Origin: Apostichopus californicus
Lineage: Eukaryota > Echinodermata > Holothuroidea > Aspidochirotida > Stichopodidae
Length of the DNA stretch: 53,347 nt
NCBI GenBank assembly: GCA_020650975.1
Contig: JAIPMN010237226.1
Span: 1 to 53,347, forward strand
Direction of reading: 5' to 3'
The notes beneath the pieces were generated by a model. The model searched no databases. It was not told the DNA's origin and saw nothing but the letters and a program-made list of their open reading frames with translations. Within the stretch, counting starts at the first letter, position 1, and each line of letters starts with the position of its first letter. Position numbers and translations under genes: made by a program. Shown piece by piece: positions 42,413-53,347 of the stretch.

Positions 42413-45400
42413 CTTTAAAGAAAGCAGACTGTCATTTAACAACATGTATAACTTGAAATTAAATCCAATGTTACGTAATTAAGAAATAATAAAGTCGAAA
42501 ACCATAAAAAAGAAGTAACATAATTTAGTTGGCTATAGTTATTATATGCTTATGGTATAAAAGTAATGTAAACATTGAAAACGTAAAATGACTTACCGAA
42601 GGTGAATGATTTAGAAATTATTTGAGTCGTATCATATATCTTGTCTTTCACTGTACACGATATATTTTCTGACCCATCTTTCGGTTTGTACATTTTTGAG
42701 TAAGATATTATAACATCTCCAAAATTGTTGTTATGCACAACAAGAGAGTTTGATTCAATAAATGTTTTTAATAATGTTTCGTCAGAGCTAATATTCCACT
42801 CGAATCTGGTATAATCAATCTTTCCAATAGTCACAGTTGCAGTACAGGTTATGTTGAATCCGTCCGCTTGGATATTTGTAGTACTTTTGACACCATCTAG
42901 TTCCAGTACAATATCTGTGAGAAAGAACATGCTATAGCAGTTGATGCCGAAGAGTTTTGTTTTTACTTAACTAGACTTTACACACTTTATCAATGTGATA
43001 ATTTTTTGTTAATACTAGTTTAACTTCTCTTGAATTAAACAATCTTGTTCGTAATAATTTACTTTAAATGTTATCGACAATAACGAATACTATTCTTAAG
43101 TCGGAAATGATTTTGTTTCAAATTTTACTTGTCAAAGTTACGAAGAAATCTTTCTACGTTAAATATATTAGTGCGTTTGTCTGCATTTTGTTTGCCTTCT
43201 GTGAAATGTTATAGAAATCACCAGAGATATTACCAAATCTACATATAAATCAAAAAATTTTGGTTACCAAATACAGAGATTTTGACACTTTTGGTCAAGT
43301 TCCTGTCTCCATAAATTCCAGCAGTGCAAATTACATCTTCGTTTCGCATTGCCGTGTAGTTGATTGTTGAATATGCGGTGAACAATTCTCGACTAGCATT
43401 ATTCAACTTTTCATGCATATCATTAGATGCAGAACCTTCACTGGGACAAGTTTTATCGTAACAATTCCAGGAAATATTTGCTTTTGTCGTTGAGTCTTCA
43501 GCATAACACGTGATGTTCACGTGCGTTCCATTTGCAAGGACGACAGTCGCACTGGTGTCATGGCCGTTGATTTGCAACTTCATTGTAGGTGGTACTGTAA
43601 TGAAAAATACAATATCGTTGCATTTCCTCTTTATTTGCTTGCTTTCTCTTACCACATGTTGTAAAATTGAACATTTCTCGTGTTACAAGTACTTTGACTC
43701 AATAGCTCAACAAGGTATATAAAATTACAATATCGTCATTGAACATAGTAATTTAATATGAACAGTTAACAAATTCAAACCAACTTTATATAATTTGTAA
43801 TTACATTGAGATAATAAAACTGTTTTAATTACGCTCAGATTTAAATTGAACAAAAAAAATGCATAACGTACAGAGCCACTTCTTTTAATGAACGGTGGTT
43901 ATTACACAATGAAAGACGTTAATAATTAGCTTAGCAATTGACAATCACGCTTCATCACAGGCATATTAACTATTTGTTTGCAAACCCGAATTTTTGTTTT
44001 CATCAAACTATATATTTATTGAAGCTATTAACAAAATGACATGTTTCCACATAACAACACATATAAGTTTTACAAATATTGTTGAAGAGATTTATGCTCC
44101 TGTATTTTATGCAACTGTTTCCCTTAATCCTTTGACAGTTTTTTTCAATATGAGCAAAGCAGTACCCTCTTTTCCGTCGCCAGGTACTCCACAAACAATA
44201 CGCCTAAAAACTAACTTTTTGCTGATAGCAGTAACGTTTCTTGTGTAAGGTGATATAATTGATGCTTAAAATTGTTTGGCGTATCGGAATGTTTTACTGT
44301 AATTCAAATTTAACAAAAATATCTGTAGTTTTGTCGGCAAATTTTGTTTAGTCTAATTTTAATTATGAAGATTGTCATCATATTGTGCACATCTTTATTA
44401 GACAGATTTGTGTTGCTTGGAGTGAAATGACTGTAAATACTCCACAAAACTATTTTAGTTGTTAAATGCAAGATAACCCTTTAAAATGAAAAACATGAAA
44501 TAAGAAGGACATATAAAAAAAACCAGTACTATTCAAGTTAAAAGTGCTTGACTTTCTTTAAAATAACAGCACCGTCTTAAACAAAATCAAATTCAAATCT
44601 GAACTACCTCAGCTTAAGGTAGTTTTAATTATTTAGCTTTCGATGGGGTATTCTGGCTTGAAACTCCCTTTGTTGTCACTTTATGAATTGCAGTACACTA
44701 AAGCAAAGGTTTAAGACACACCGAATTCCAACAAATGTCTTACTAAATTGGCAGTTTCTCAACTAATTTTTCTCTAATCTCTCAGGAAATTCCAATTTTT
44801 GATCGTTTTGAAGGTAGTGTGAATATTAAATAGGCATTCTGCCCTAGCGCAGGGACCATCGTAGCGTTATTTGTTCATTCTGCTGATATTTTTGTAACAT
44901 GTTCTAGCTTTTCAAAGATTACCAGTGGTAGAACTACCGTTCTTGGGGGCAATCTGTTTTATTCCTTCAAAATATGGGTTATTTTACCTTTGAACATATA
45001 GTGAAAACAACTTTTGATAGCAAACCTCTAATTTGTGGCAGTCATTCAAAATGAACTTTTTTTACTTCTCTTCTGTTGACTATTCCATGAGGGCTGTATG
45101 ATATTGGAATTTCGTTTATTTTAATTAAATTTCAATGGGTCGTATCTGGCCCAAGTGTGAAAGTTTATATTAACTTCCACTACACCGAATTGTCATTCTA
45201 CTTACAAATTAAATTAATCCTCTCATGCGTAGAAGAATTCAGTTCGTTTTCTATTGTACACACAATCAACTTGTTGTGAAATCTTCTTAGTGCAGTAAAC
45301 GACACATTACTGCAGGTGAGATTTCCGCCAAAATTGTCACTGAATTTCGTAGCCAAGGGATTGCCAATAGACCATAAATATTTCACTGGCTCCGTGGAAT

Positions 45401-46547
45401 AAGTGAATGTCACACAACATTGTGCTGAAAATGGCTCATTCTCCATAACAGATCTGATAGGGGATAATATCGGTCCATCTGAGAACAAAAGCAGTCAGTG
45501 TAGAGAGGTATTCCGGTAAAGGAATCATACATTTTTTCAAAAGATTTCTAATGGCTGAGGTTGCTTGCTTAGTAAAATTGCTAAATATTCTGCATATTTT
45601 GGTCAAAACACAATTTCATACCTTTTGTTAACACAATGATATGATTGTTTTGAAAATGTTATCATAATTTGAAAGAAGTATCTGGTGACAGCAGAACGAA
45701 TAATGTCATGAGGGCAATGGAGCTGAAATTTTCTTTGTATTTCTTCATAATATGTCAATAATTTATCTATAGAGGTAAATCATATTTCTATAATAACCAC
45801 AAAACCAGTTAAGATAGGTTACTCTCAAACACCAGTTGTTGTCTTCGGGTCGAGATATTGAGATGCTCTTTAGAATGTGTGAAATATTTTTTATCTTACA
45901 CATACTTTCACAATAATCTGTCACCGAAATATCCCTTAAATAAATGGGAATGATTCATAATCTTACATACCTTGTACGTTTACTTCCCAATACTGAATCA
46001 CCGTTTTACCAATGAAACTGGGAACAGCATTACAGCAATATTCCCCAGCGTCTCCAACACGAACATTCTGTATTCTTAAAAAAGCAGTGTCTTCTTGTTC
46101 ATTAATTGTATAGACACGTCCATCTTTACTAAAAATAAAGGATATTGCTGGCTCATGTTGAAATAAACGATTTCCGTTTTTATACCATATTACAAGATAA
46201 TCACGGTCAGGGAAATCAAACGAACATGTAATTTGCGTAGAGAATCCAACCTTAGCCAATCTTTTCTGCCGTCGAACCGTATTTTGTTTGTCTATACAAA
46301 AGAAGAAATGTTTTATTTTGAAATACACGTCAAAATGAAAATGTTATACGCAGACATTTTTTTGCACTAACATTGTCTATAAAGGAGAAAGAAAAATAAA
46401 TAATGTCTATTTACCTGCCATCGCCTGTTGTTTTCCATATATTATAAAATACGTAAACATCCATGGGATGATAAGTTTTCTCAGAATCAACATTTTAGCT
46501 TTGCGATTTATTCTGTGTAGTTTCGATCCGCTCTGACGCCTCGCCAT
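42315..46547 (-). CDS. receptor 1: four-Ig transmembrane protein with very short tail (whole gene)
   Basis: Six exons joined in frame: 133+321+273+327+318+98 = 1470 nt, 490 codons with the stop. Layout: signal peptide, V-set, three C2-like Ig domains, TM, tail of about five residues. All internal introns are phase 1, the usual rule for Ig-domain genes. It lies directly upstream of receptor 2 on the same strand, about 5 kb apart, and shares the V-set-first architecture. The two form a pair with opposite tail designs. Function is inferred only: cell-surface recognition or adhesion. Confidence 0.88.
42597..42914 (-). CDS. receptor 1 exon 5 (fourth Ig domain)
   Basis: 318 nt, phase 1 to 1, with acceptor TTCTTTCTCACAG and donor GTAAGTCAT. 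Ig signature: FNITCTA, FEWNIS, SENISCTV. Glycosylation sequons overlap the cysteine strands (NIT, NIS, NIS). Membrane-proximal domain, residues 352-457. Confidence 0.9.
43268..43594 (-). CDS. receptor 1 exon 4 (third Ig domain)
   Basis: 327 nt, phase 1 to 1, with acceptor TTTTTCATTACAG and donor GTAACC. Ig signature: VNITCYA, ISWNCYD, then EDVICTAG. Extra cysteines in WNCYDKTC may pair within the loop. Several N-glycosylation sequons. Residues 243-351. Confidence 0.9.
43595..45205. other. intron 3 of receptor 1
   Basis: 1.6 kb, AT-rich, with no repeat shared with the coil array and no coding-like ORF beyond short chance frames. Confidence 0.6.
45206..45478 (-). CDS. receptor 1 exon 3 (second Ig domain)
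   Basis: 273 nt, phase 1 to 1, with acceptor TTTTGTTCTCAG and donor GTAAGTAGA. Ig signature: FSAQCCVTF, KYLWSIG, then LIVCTIEN. It is short for an Ig domain, suggesting a C2-type fold. Sequons NLT, NVS and NSS. Residues 152-242. Confidence 0.9.
45971..46291 (-). CDS. receptor 1 exon 2 (V-set Ig domain)
   Basis: 321 nt, phase 1 to 1, with acceptor TTCTTTTGTATAG and donor GTATGTAAG. V-set signature: TQITCSFDF, LVIWYKNG, and the F-strand VGDAGEYCCNA. The double cysteine in YCC is unusual for the F strand. Most distal domain, residues 45-151. Confidence 0.93.
46415..46547 (-). CDS. receptor 1 exon 1 (signal peptide)
   Basis: Ends in phase 1 at donor GTAAATAGA. Two start codons are possible: ATG at 46547 (18 residues earlier, basic, MARRQSG) and ATG at 46493, opening MLILRKLIIPWMFTYFIIYG, a typical signal peptide. 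The inner start is more natural; the outer one gives 489 aa in total against 471 aa. Confidence 0.82.
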
Positions 46548-48848
46548 GTATTGTATTACTCTTTTGAATGTACATGATTATAACTCAACCGATTATTCCA
46601 TAATGTTTTAAACAAAGTGAACTTCGCATAACACTGCCCCAAATATTTTATCCAATTGCTTTACCGAACTGTCATTTCCACGCACGCGCACTTGGATAAG
46701 TACAAGACATTGCTTTGTAGCACAAAGGCGTCATCAAAAAGAGGCGTTGGCAGTTTCATTAAGCCTCTCGTCGATTGAGTAACTTGAAATAAAAATGTAC
46801 GGATGATTAACATTTATCATCATGACTGAATAAATTATTTTGCAAGCATCAAATGAATTGAGACATGAATTTTATACCAGAAATACATGCGTCAGTTGTA
46901 AAAAAGAAACAATTTATTGAAACTTAATCGGAATATTCTAAATAACAGTCAAACCGGGCTATTAGAAAACAAATCCAGTTGTTATTTATACTTTTGAGCA
47001 AATTACACTTTTCTTATACTGTGATGTCAAGTGTGGTAGTAATTATTTTTTTGGAATGAAGGAGGCTCAAATTCAAGGTGCTAGAAATGGCACCAGCCAC
47101 TCAGCTTATACTTACTGCTTATAAAATTGCTGCCAGTTAAAGCATACTAATAATTTCGGCAATCAAGAGCCATCTCGTTATTGCGCAATAAAAAAAAAAC
47201 ACTCGTAGTATTGCTGTCAGTTATAGCATAAAGTACATCAATCAAGATCTCGTCAGTTGACAACAACAACGGCAAAAAGTTCTTAAGGGGTTTCTCTTGG
47301 CAATTTGACACTTTAGTTTAGTCCTCTCTAACGGGAAAGCACACAAGAAGTATCAAATTAGAGGTAATCGTACGAGGAAGCTGTTTCATATCATATTTAA
47401 TTACGTGATAAGAAAAACCAAAGCTATCAATTGAGAGACGAACAACTTTTGTCAGCATTGTTGAAGGTGCATATGTATGTCAGGCTCAACAGCTGGTTTT
47501 GTTAAGTTTTTATAGAGCCCGACATTGAAGTTGAAAAAAAATCTTTAATGCGTAATCTGCTCAAGAGCTTTTCAATGGAACAAAATAAATACTCTTCTTC
47601 CTGGGTAAACGTCAATCAAAATCAATCATTAAAAGAATTAAAACAGATGTAATTGCAAACACCCTTCATGAACGATTGAGCTGCATAGTAGCATAAGGGA
47701 TTGATACTAGTAAATTGAGACAATTCATTAGATCCAAAGTGCACACAACAGCACTTCCATTATGCCGCATGCGGTTTGACCTTTGTAACCATTATGATGA
47801 TTCGTATTAATCATAATTCACTTGAGAATGTTAAATAATCAAATACAGCTAGTGAAAGGACGACCAACTCTTGACGCATTAAACAAAGAAACGCTCTTAT
47901 AGTGTTTTATTTATTACACATAAGGAATTAACTGGAGCATATAGCAATTACACTTCAGTCAGAGTCAAAAGTCAATTCATGGCAACAATTGATTATGGAC
48001 AATTTTCTCATCAATGCTACTTAAAACACTTGTTTCGCTTTCTGATGTTCAAGTACACAAGTTTCATCTACACTGCACCAGCTCATCTATATAGAAGTTT
48101 TGTATTCTTAACATACAGGCATATCATGTATTGCCTTGTATAACGTACATTGCATGTGTTAAAATGTTATTCAGTCAAACTGGTGCTTGAAACGTAACAG
48201 TAAATTTGAACTCCGAAAGTAAGGCAAGGAAAGCCTGCGACCTTTCACGAAACATGTGATGAGAGGGATATTTGGTCAGTGATGTCTTATTTTACATTTT
48301 TAAAAGACCCCAGTGTTTCATATACAAAGTAGATTTTTTTTATCCAAACAGCTAATTCCCCAAATGTTTATACTGACATGTTGTTACAATAATTTGGTGT
48401 ACTTCTGAAATTTCTAAATTCCACAAATAACAAGAAGTTCAATAATTGAAACATGAAAGTTACAGATTAATAGCTGGAAAATGTTGAAACATGACAGTTA
48501 GCAAAAGCTTCAATATTGATAGTTTGTGATCTTTTTAAATGAAATCTTGAAGATTCGGTTTAGCGTTCTAGCATGAATGAAACTAATATATGACAGTTGT
48601 TTACCGTTATAGATTCAACTTTTGTCTATAAATTTCCAATAAATAGCTATAAGCAAAACGAAAAGAAAACGAGGAGTAAGAAACCTTGCTATCTTGTGAT
48701 CTCATTTATATTCATGAACAATCAATTCTGCCACAAAAGACCGAACGGATATTTACACGTTGAGTACATTAGCAAGTCATTCAGCTACGTCGGGTATAAT
48801 TAAAATTATTACACATATTCATTCTGGTATCAATTGGTTAAGGCTTAC
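46548..48848. other. 5' flank of receptor 1, nothing recognised
   Basis: 2.3 kb with no convincing ORF. Promoter elements cannot be assigned with confidence. Confidence 0.5.
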
Positions 48849-48893
48849 CTGCAACTTAAACTGAAATTTATTTTTCTTGCTCTTTACTTCCAT
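48849..48893 (-). CDS. isolated coil micro-exon (45 nt) of a further family member
   Basis: Acceptor TTCTCTTTACAG and donor GTAAGCCTT enclose 15 codons in phase 0: MEVKSKKNKFQFKLQ. This resembles B-type exons (MDVKNKDKDISTLQ) in its start and its LQ end, but is one residue longer. It lies upstream of receptor 1, so it cannot belong to receptor 2. It may be the last exon, or a relic, of another receptor gene lying to the right. Confidence 0.6.
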
Positions 48894-49720
48894 CTGTAAA
48901 GAGAACCATGTCATGTGGAGTAAAACGTTAAGTATGAAGCAATGTAAGCTACTCCGAATGAATACAAGACTCTTGCTGCCTACGTGAATTCAGAAATAGT
49001 CAAAACGTAATCTTGTTTATAGGTTTACGTTAAATTTACATATGAAAAGTTTCCAGGAATTACTAACCAGTTGAGTATCTGGCTATTCAAATTCATGTTG
49101 CATAATTATCCTTACACTCCAAATATACCTTCAGCAGATGAAATTACTCGAAGTTGACACTCAAATGCTGTCAGTGAGCGACGAATATTGTGCATCTTAA
49201 CATGGTCAAACTATGGAAATTGTAACTGTTATATCGTTTTGTATAGGCTAAGCTATATGAAAACAATCGATCTAGCCTAACGCAGGCTACGTTGTATGCG
49301 AGCCCCAGACAATTTGATCGGAGTAAAAGCGATTTATGCTGTACCATATAGGACTGGGAGTATAGTTATGCCTAAACTACGGGGGGATCAGCTAAACTAT
49401 ACAAGCTATAACGCAACTGTAACGGATAACCTTCACATTTCAACTGACGAATTGATTAGGGCGTACATACGTAGCTAGCTTTTTGTTTTGTGAAACTGCC
49501 ATTGGCCTAGCCTAAGTAACAGGTAACAGTCGAATGAGGTGAACGAAATTGACACTGTTAGAGACTCATGGAGAGGGTAACAATTACTATTTAGCCTAGG
49601 CACATTGACCGGACCTAGTAGTAGTACAGGGTATAAGGCTGTATATACTGTGCATGGTTGAATTTTGCTAAAGCATGCAGTAACTACTGACCTTTTTGCA
49701 CAGAATGAATGACATTTTGA
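48894..49720. other. no recognised gene
   Basis: Contains a 60-codon plus-strand ORF (49296-49478) without recognisable features. No further coil micro-exons were found. Confidence 0.4.
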
Positions 49721-49816
49721 TTCTGCTGCTGTCGTTGCAAGTGCAACAAGGGGTGTAAAACAATAGTGTGCAAATGTCAAAAACGAGGTGTAGTTTGTGG
49801 ACCTTCCTGTTCATGA
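49721..49816 (+). pseudogene. Cys-rich CXC-like (Tesmin/TSO1-type) remnant
   Basis: 31 codons before TGA. The spacing is C-x-C-x3-C-x4-C-x-C-x6-C-x3-C, preceded by CCCRC, close to half of a CXC (CRC) zinc-binding domain. An in-frame stop lies immediately upstream, so only this piece survives or it is reached by splicing. Such Cys-rich ends also occur on proteins derived from mobile elements. The host gene is not identifiable here. Confidence 0.45.
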
Positions 49817-49831
49817 ATTAATTGTCAGACC

Positions 49832-50050
49832 ATGACTCATACTGAAAAATCTGAAGATGTTCCATCAGGTTCCTCAGGAACTTCAGATTCTTCAGAATAT
49901 AGCAGTTCACGTAAAGGAGAACAATGTGTTAACAAATTTGACCCGATTTCTCATGTGACAGTGAAATTTAGGTTAGCGTTTTATTCATTGTCAGTGATCT
50001 TCGCAGATCCTTTGATGGAGAATATGCATATCATGTCAGTTGTCTGGTAG
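49832..50050 (+). CDS. Ser-rich coding-like ORF, unknown
   Basis: ATG-initiated, 72 codons. The first half is Ser/Glu-rich (SSGTSDSSEYSSSRKGE). It follows the Cys-rich remnant on the same strand and may be part of the same decayed gene or element. No family recognised. Confidence 0.2.
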   Translation: MTHTEKSEDVPSGSSGTSDSSEYSSSRKGEQCVNKFDPISHVTVKFRLAFYSLSVIFADPLMENMHIMSVVW

Positions 50051-50555
50051 AATTATATAAAGTATAAGCTGTAATGGCCTTAAAAATATTAAAGTATTAG
50101 CATGGGAGTTTCCATCTATCGTTTATTGACCTCCGGTATAAATTTAGCCTGCAAAGATAGCAGCAATTCTACCTGTATAAACTGTATTTCTGTTTAAGCA
50201 AAATCACCAGTGTCTCTCGGCCAGTGGTATAGTTTTGTATTTACATTGAGAGCATACCTTAAGTCCATTTATATTTGATACTGAAAATGTCAGTCCAGTG
50301 TCTTTGAAAGGAGACACCTTTGCTGCAGGTGTCGTTCTGTAGTTTTGGAGCCAATACATTAGATGTTTAATCTAACTTTTTATGTTTTGTGTGAACTATT
50401 AACATAATATATTTTCAAATATGAAGAGAACCCTGATCCACAGTTGTTGTACACAGTTTTACATTGTAATACAGAGTTCACTTACACTTCTAAACTTGTT
50501 GCCAAAATCTCTTTTTTAAGTTGTTGTTAAAGGTTGTGGTTTGGTTCTTTTCCAG

Positions 50556-50845
50556 AACACACTTATACATTCTCTAGATCAGGTAGAAGAGGAATACTGT
50601 GCTGGAAAGGAACACCGCAACACCTTTTCAAGAGACGTGCACTACACTTTATTTAAAAACAATAGGTGCCATTTGGAAATGATTAAAGAAGAACTAAATT
50701 GTTTCTTACTATTCAACTAAAGACTCCAATATTACGTGAACTTTTAGAAAAGAAACTGAAGAAGTTTCTCAACAGAGCCCAAATCTTAACAATACTTCAA
50801 CCATTTCAGTCTTTTCTGTTGTTGTGTAATTAGTTTAACAACAGC
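50556..50845 (+). pseudogene. coding-like stretch with one frameshift
   Basis: After a TTCTTTTCCAG acceptor-like site an open frame runs 55 codons (NTLIHSLDQVEEEY at the start, CHLEMIKEELNC further on) to TAA at 50718. A second frame that overlaps its end continues with ILRELLEKKLKKFLNRAQ to a stop near 50830. The two halves read like one protein interrupted by a frameshift. No family recognised; perhaps part of the same decayed element as the Cys-rich remnant. Confidence 0.3.
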
Positions 50846-53347
50846 GGAGAAGACTGGGGAGGGGTGGTGTGTGAGTATTTTTAAGATTTTGACTTGGTGA
50901 ACCAGGGAGCTGCCATTTAGCAGTGTGTTATTGTCAGGCATTTAAAAATAAACATGCATAAATGCTTACAGGTCTTTTGAGTAGGTCAAAACTTGATGTC
51001 TTGAGAACATTAACCCAATAATACTGCTGCTTGTGCATGTGATATATAAAGAGAAAACCCTGTTGTTTTTAGTACGCCATAGGTCTCTTGATGTAACAAG
51101 CGGTGAAAGTGTAAAAGCCAAGCCTGAAAATATTTTGAAGGACCAATTTATTAGGGCAGACGTAGCTCGATGTATATTGGTAAATGTATGCAGTCTTCTT
51201 TAAAGAAGGGGGGGGGGTGATTGAGCTAGAAGAGTTAGCCATGACTGCTGAATTGCTATTGTAGCATCATCAGTTGATCCATTTCATCTGTAGCTAGTAA
51301 TGAACACTTAATTGAGAGGTAATTAAAGAACTTCAGACTTTTTGTGCATTGACAAGTATCTGTCTTTAAGTTAAATGCTTTTCAAGTCCACATCGATATC
51401 CTAATACATGTGCTTTCATCTGCTGCAGTCACTCAGTCCTATTCATATATTTTATAATGTACCGAAGCCAATGTATATCATGGTATTGTTTTTCTTTCAC
51501 TTATTTTATTATCATTATTATGATAATCTTGTTTTAAGGGGTATAGTGGATGTGTTACTCCTCTCACGGTGAGTTTACCACATATCAAGTTAAGTAACCA
51601 TATTAACTGTATAAAATGCCATCTTCACAGTGGTTTTACACATGGCATTATAAATCCTTGTGTAGTTTAATATAACATTTCCATCTTCTGAAGGAGTGCA
51701 CAACTGACCCTTGCCTATGTATTCATAATTTTGAAGAAGTTTTCCTAATGTGTATTTGTATAAAAACCAATGTTGCAAAACAAAAGTTTTCATCAATAAA
51801 CACTGAACATTAAAGGATAGTAACAATCCTTTTTTTTCACATGATTACCAGCAGCGTTATCAAGGAATAACTTCAACTGTAGTTTTTTAAACCCCAGTAT
51901 GGGTAGAAGAAAAAGTATGAACGAATTATATAGCGAGTTTACTGGTTATATGAAGCATACTGTATTAAGCAATTATTTCATTAATTGATCAATTATTCCC
52001 TAATAGTGCAACTCTCTCCCCTCATTTAATTAACAGAATGCCACATAGAAAACATAGGCCTCTGTTAAGGTGAAACTATAAGGCTAATGCTGCAAGGAAT
52101 TAAAGGTAGTCTTTATTGGCCCCAATTTAGAGCTTGACTGTAATTGCTAGAAGTTTTCAGAAAGGAATTTCCTGGAGGTCTTACTTTCAAACTTGTTCTC
52201 AGACATTTTAAATGAACAGAGAAGATGATAAAATGTCCTCGTGAGATAAATTTCCTCCAGGGTGGTTACACAAAAAGTTTAAGAATTTTGACCAAAGTTG
52301 ACAATATTTGAATATGTGGCATATTTGGGGCCAATACAGCATACCATTACCGACAACTGGACCCCCATGCAGTCAAAGAGAGCCTTGTCACCCTACCGTG
52401 AAAAGTAGTAAATATGAGTTGTGGGCAAATCTAGTGCTGATATAATTCTATTTCCCATCTCATATATATGATATGCCGAGATGTTCTCGCCAAACATGCC
52501 GTTGCTCTTTAAACGCCGTTTAATTGTATTAGAAGAAGCGCTTTGGCGTCTTAGCACGACTCAAACTGAAATCTGACACCGGTTCCAAAGTGATAAATTA
52601 TTGTAGATAAAAATGTTGGTATTTCCAATGAATAAAAAATGTATTAGTTATAAGAACAATATGTGATCGAGTGCCCACAATTTATTGATAGTCACATATT
52701 TACTGTCTACTAGCGCCTGATATGATGTCAGATTTATCATAAAAACTAAAAGCTTTTCATTAACGGTGATTTTTTGTTGATATGTTCATGTGCACGTATG
52801 TTCCTTTAATAAACTTTTTGAGGCATTTGTCTTAGCATGTTGTCTTACGGTTACGTTTATTGACGTACAAATAGCACGAACGCATCACATGTTATTGGCG
52901 GAAACATCTAGTGATTTACTTTTTGCCACGTGAAATACAGTACAATTTTTATTGTATTTGTAAGGGTAAGGGATAAAATCGAAAGATGAAATATTTGTGT
53001 TTGATTTGTAAGATCTATAACAAAAAAAAAGTCGTACAGTGATTACAGTGATTTCAGAGGTAGGCTACATTATAGTTATAGATGTTTTTCAATTGTTAAG
53101 CCTATCGTGTAACAGAAAGTGCTGTTTCGCTTTCGGATTTTTTAGAAAACAAGCTTTGTTCTACTATTTGCATGGTAACAACCCCGTACTTTGTGCGGGT
53201 TAAACTTTGTCATTTACTTCCTTGTTTCGGAGGACGTCGAGTGTCGCCAAGTATGTTCAGCCAAACTAGCGTTCAAAAGAAACAAATACTTAGAAAGCTG
53301 CAAACAACAATTCATGTCGACGCGTTTGAATCCAAAACTTATATATA
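50846..53347. other. no recognised gene
   Basis: Includes a G run near 51209-51217 and a minus-strand 78-codon ORF (51590-51826) without recognisable features. The final 250 bases are somewhat less AT-rich, with a CpG-containing stretch near 53230-53250, which might be regulatory, but nothing specific can be claimed. Confidence 0.4.

Noticed and set aside
43994-44248. Plus-strand ORF in receptor 1 intron 3
   Set aside because: Hydrophobic chance frame with no splice or family evidence; it overlaps an equally unconvincing minus-strand frame.
51590-51826. Minus-strand 78-codon ORF
   Set aside because: No motif, no splice support and no related sequence elsewhere in the window.

Overview
The window is AT-rich, intron-dense animal DNA, not bacterial. 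Nearly all supportable coding sequence lies on the minus strand in short exons with GT-AG boundaries and matching phases. Immunoglobulin (Ig) domains, transmembrane (TM) exons, L1-type LINE relics, a foldback MITE and simple repeats point to a metazoan, probably a marine invertebrate. I cannot place it further; an echinoderm or another invertebrate deuterostome is only a guess. No tRNA, rRNA or CRISPR was recognised.

Two Ig-superfamily receptor genes sit head to tail on the minus strand. Receptor 1 (46547 down to 42315) has a signal exon, four Ig-domain exons that are all phase 1 to phase 1, and a TM exon that stops after a tail of about five residues. The chain is 1470 nt, 489 aa, with no frame breaks. 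Receptor 2 starts at 37203. It has a signal exon, a V-set exon, a second Ig exon, a TM exon and two small basic juxtamembrane exons of 40 and 28 nt. These two shift the phase from 1 to 2 to 0.

The remarkable part is what follows. From 32738 down to 3932, about 29 kb, there are 24 micro-exons in phase 0: sixteen of 42 nt, six of 63 nt, one of 54 nt and one of 51 nt. Each encodes two or three heptads (14 or 21 aa) of a Lys/Asp/Glu-rich coiled coil, with hydrophobic residues at the same exon positions. Joined in order they give a cytoplasmic tail of about 385 aa with no stop. A candidate terminal exon (977 to 678) would add 99 aa of unknown fold, for about 772 aa in total. The exons fall into recurring types (A, B, C, D and singletons), and the introns are duplicated with them, so the tail grew by tandem and block duplication. 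Because every exon is symmetric, any subset could be skipped without a frameshift.

Other content: two decayed copies of one exon type and a truncated copy of another; three co-duplicated L1 C-terminal fragments; a broken L1 reverse transcriptase inserted at 25.8-27.75 kb with a 13-bp target duplication; a MITE at 17.06-17.37 kb; and a related 45-nt exon at 48.85 kb, upstream of receptor 1, which suggests another family member further upstream. From 49 to 53.3 kb I see only a small Cys-rich (CXC-like) remnant and a frameshifted coding-like stretch on the plus strand. Exon calls rest on reading splice sites and frames by eye; transcripts would decide which exons are used.
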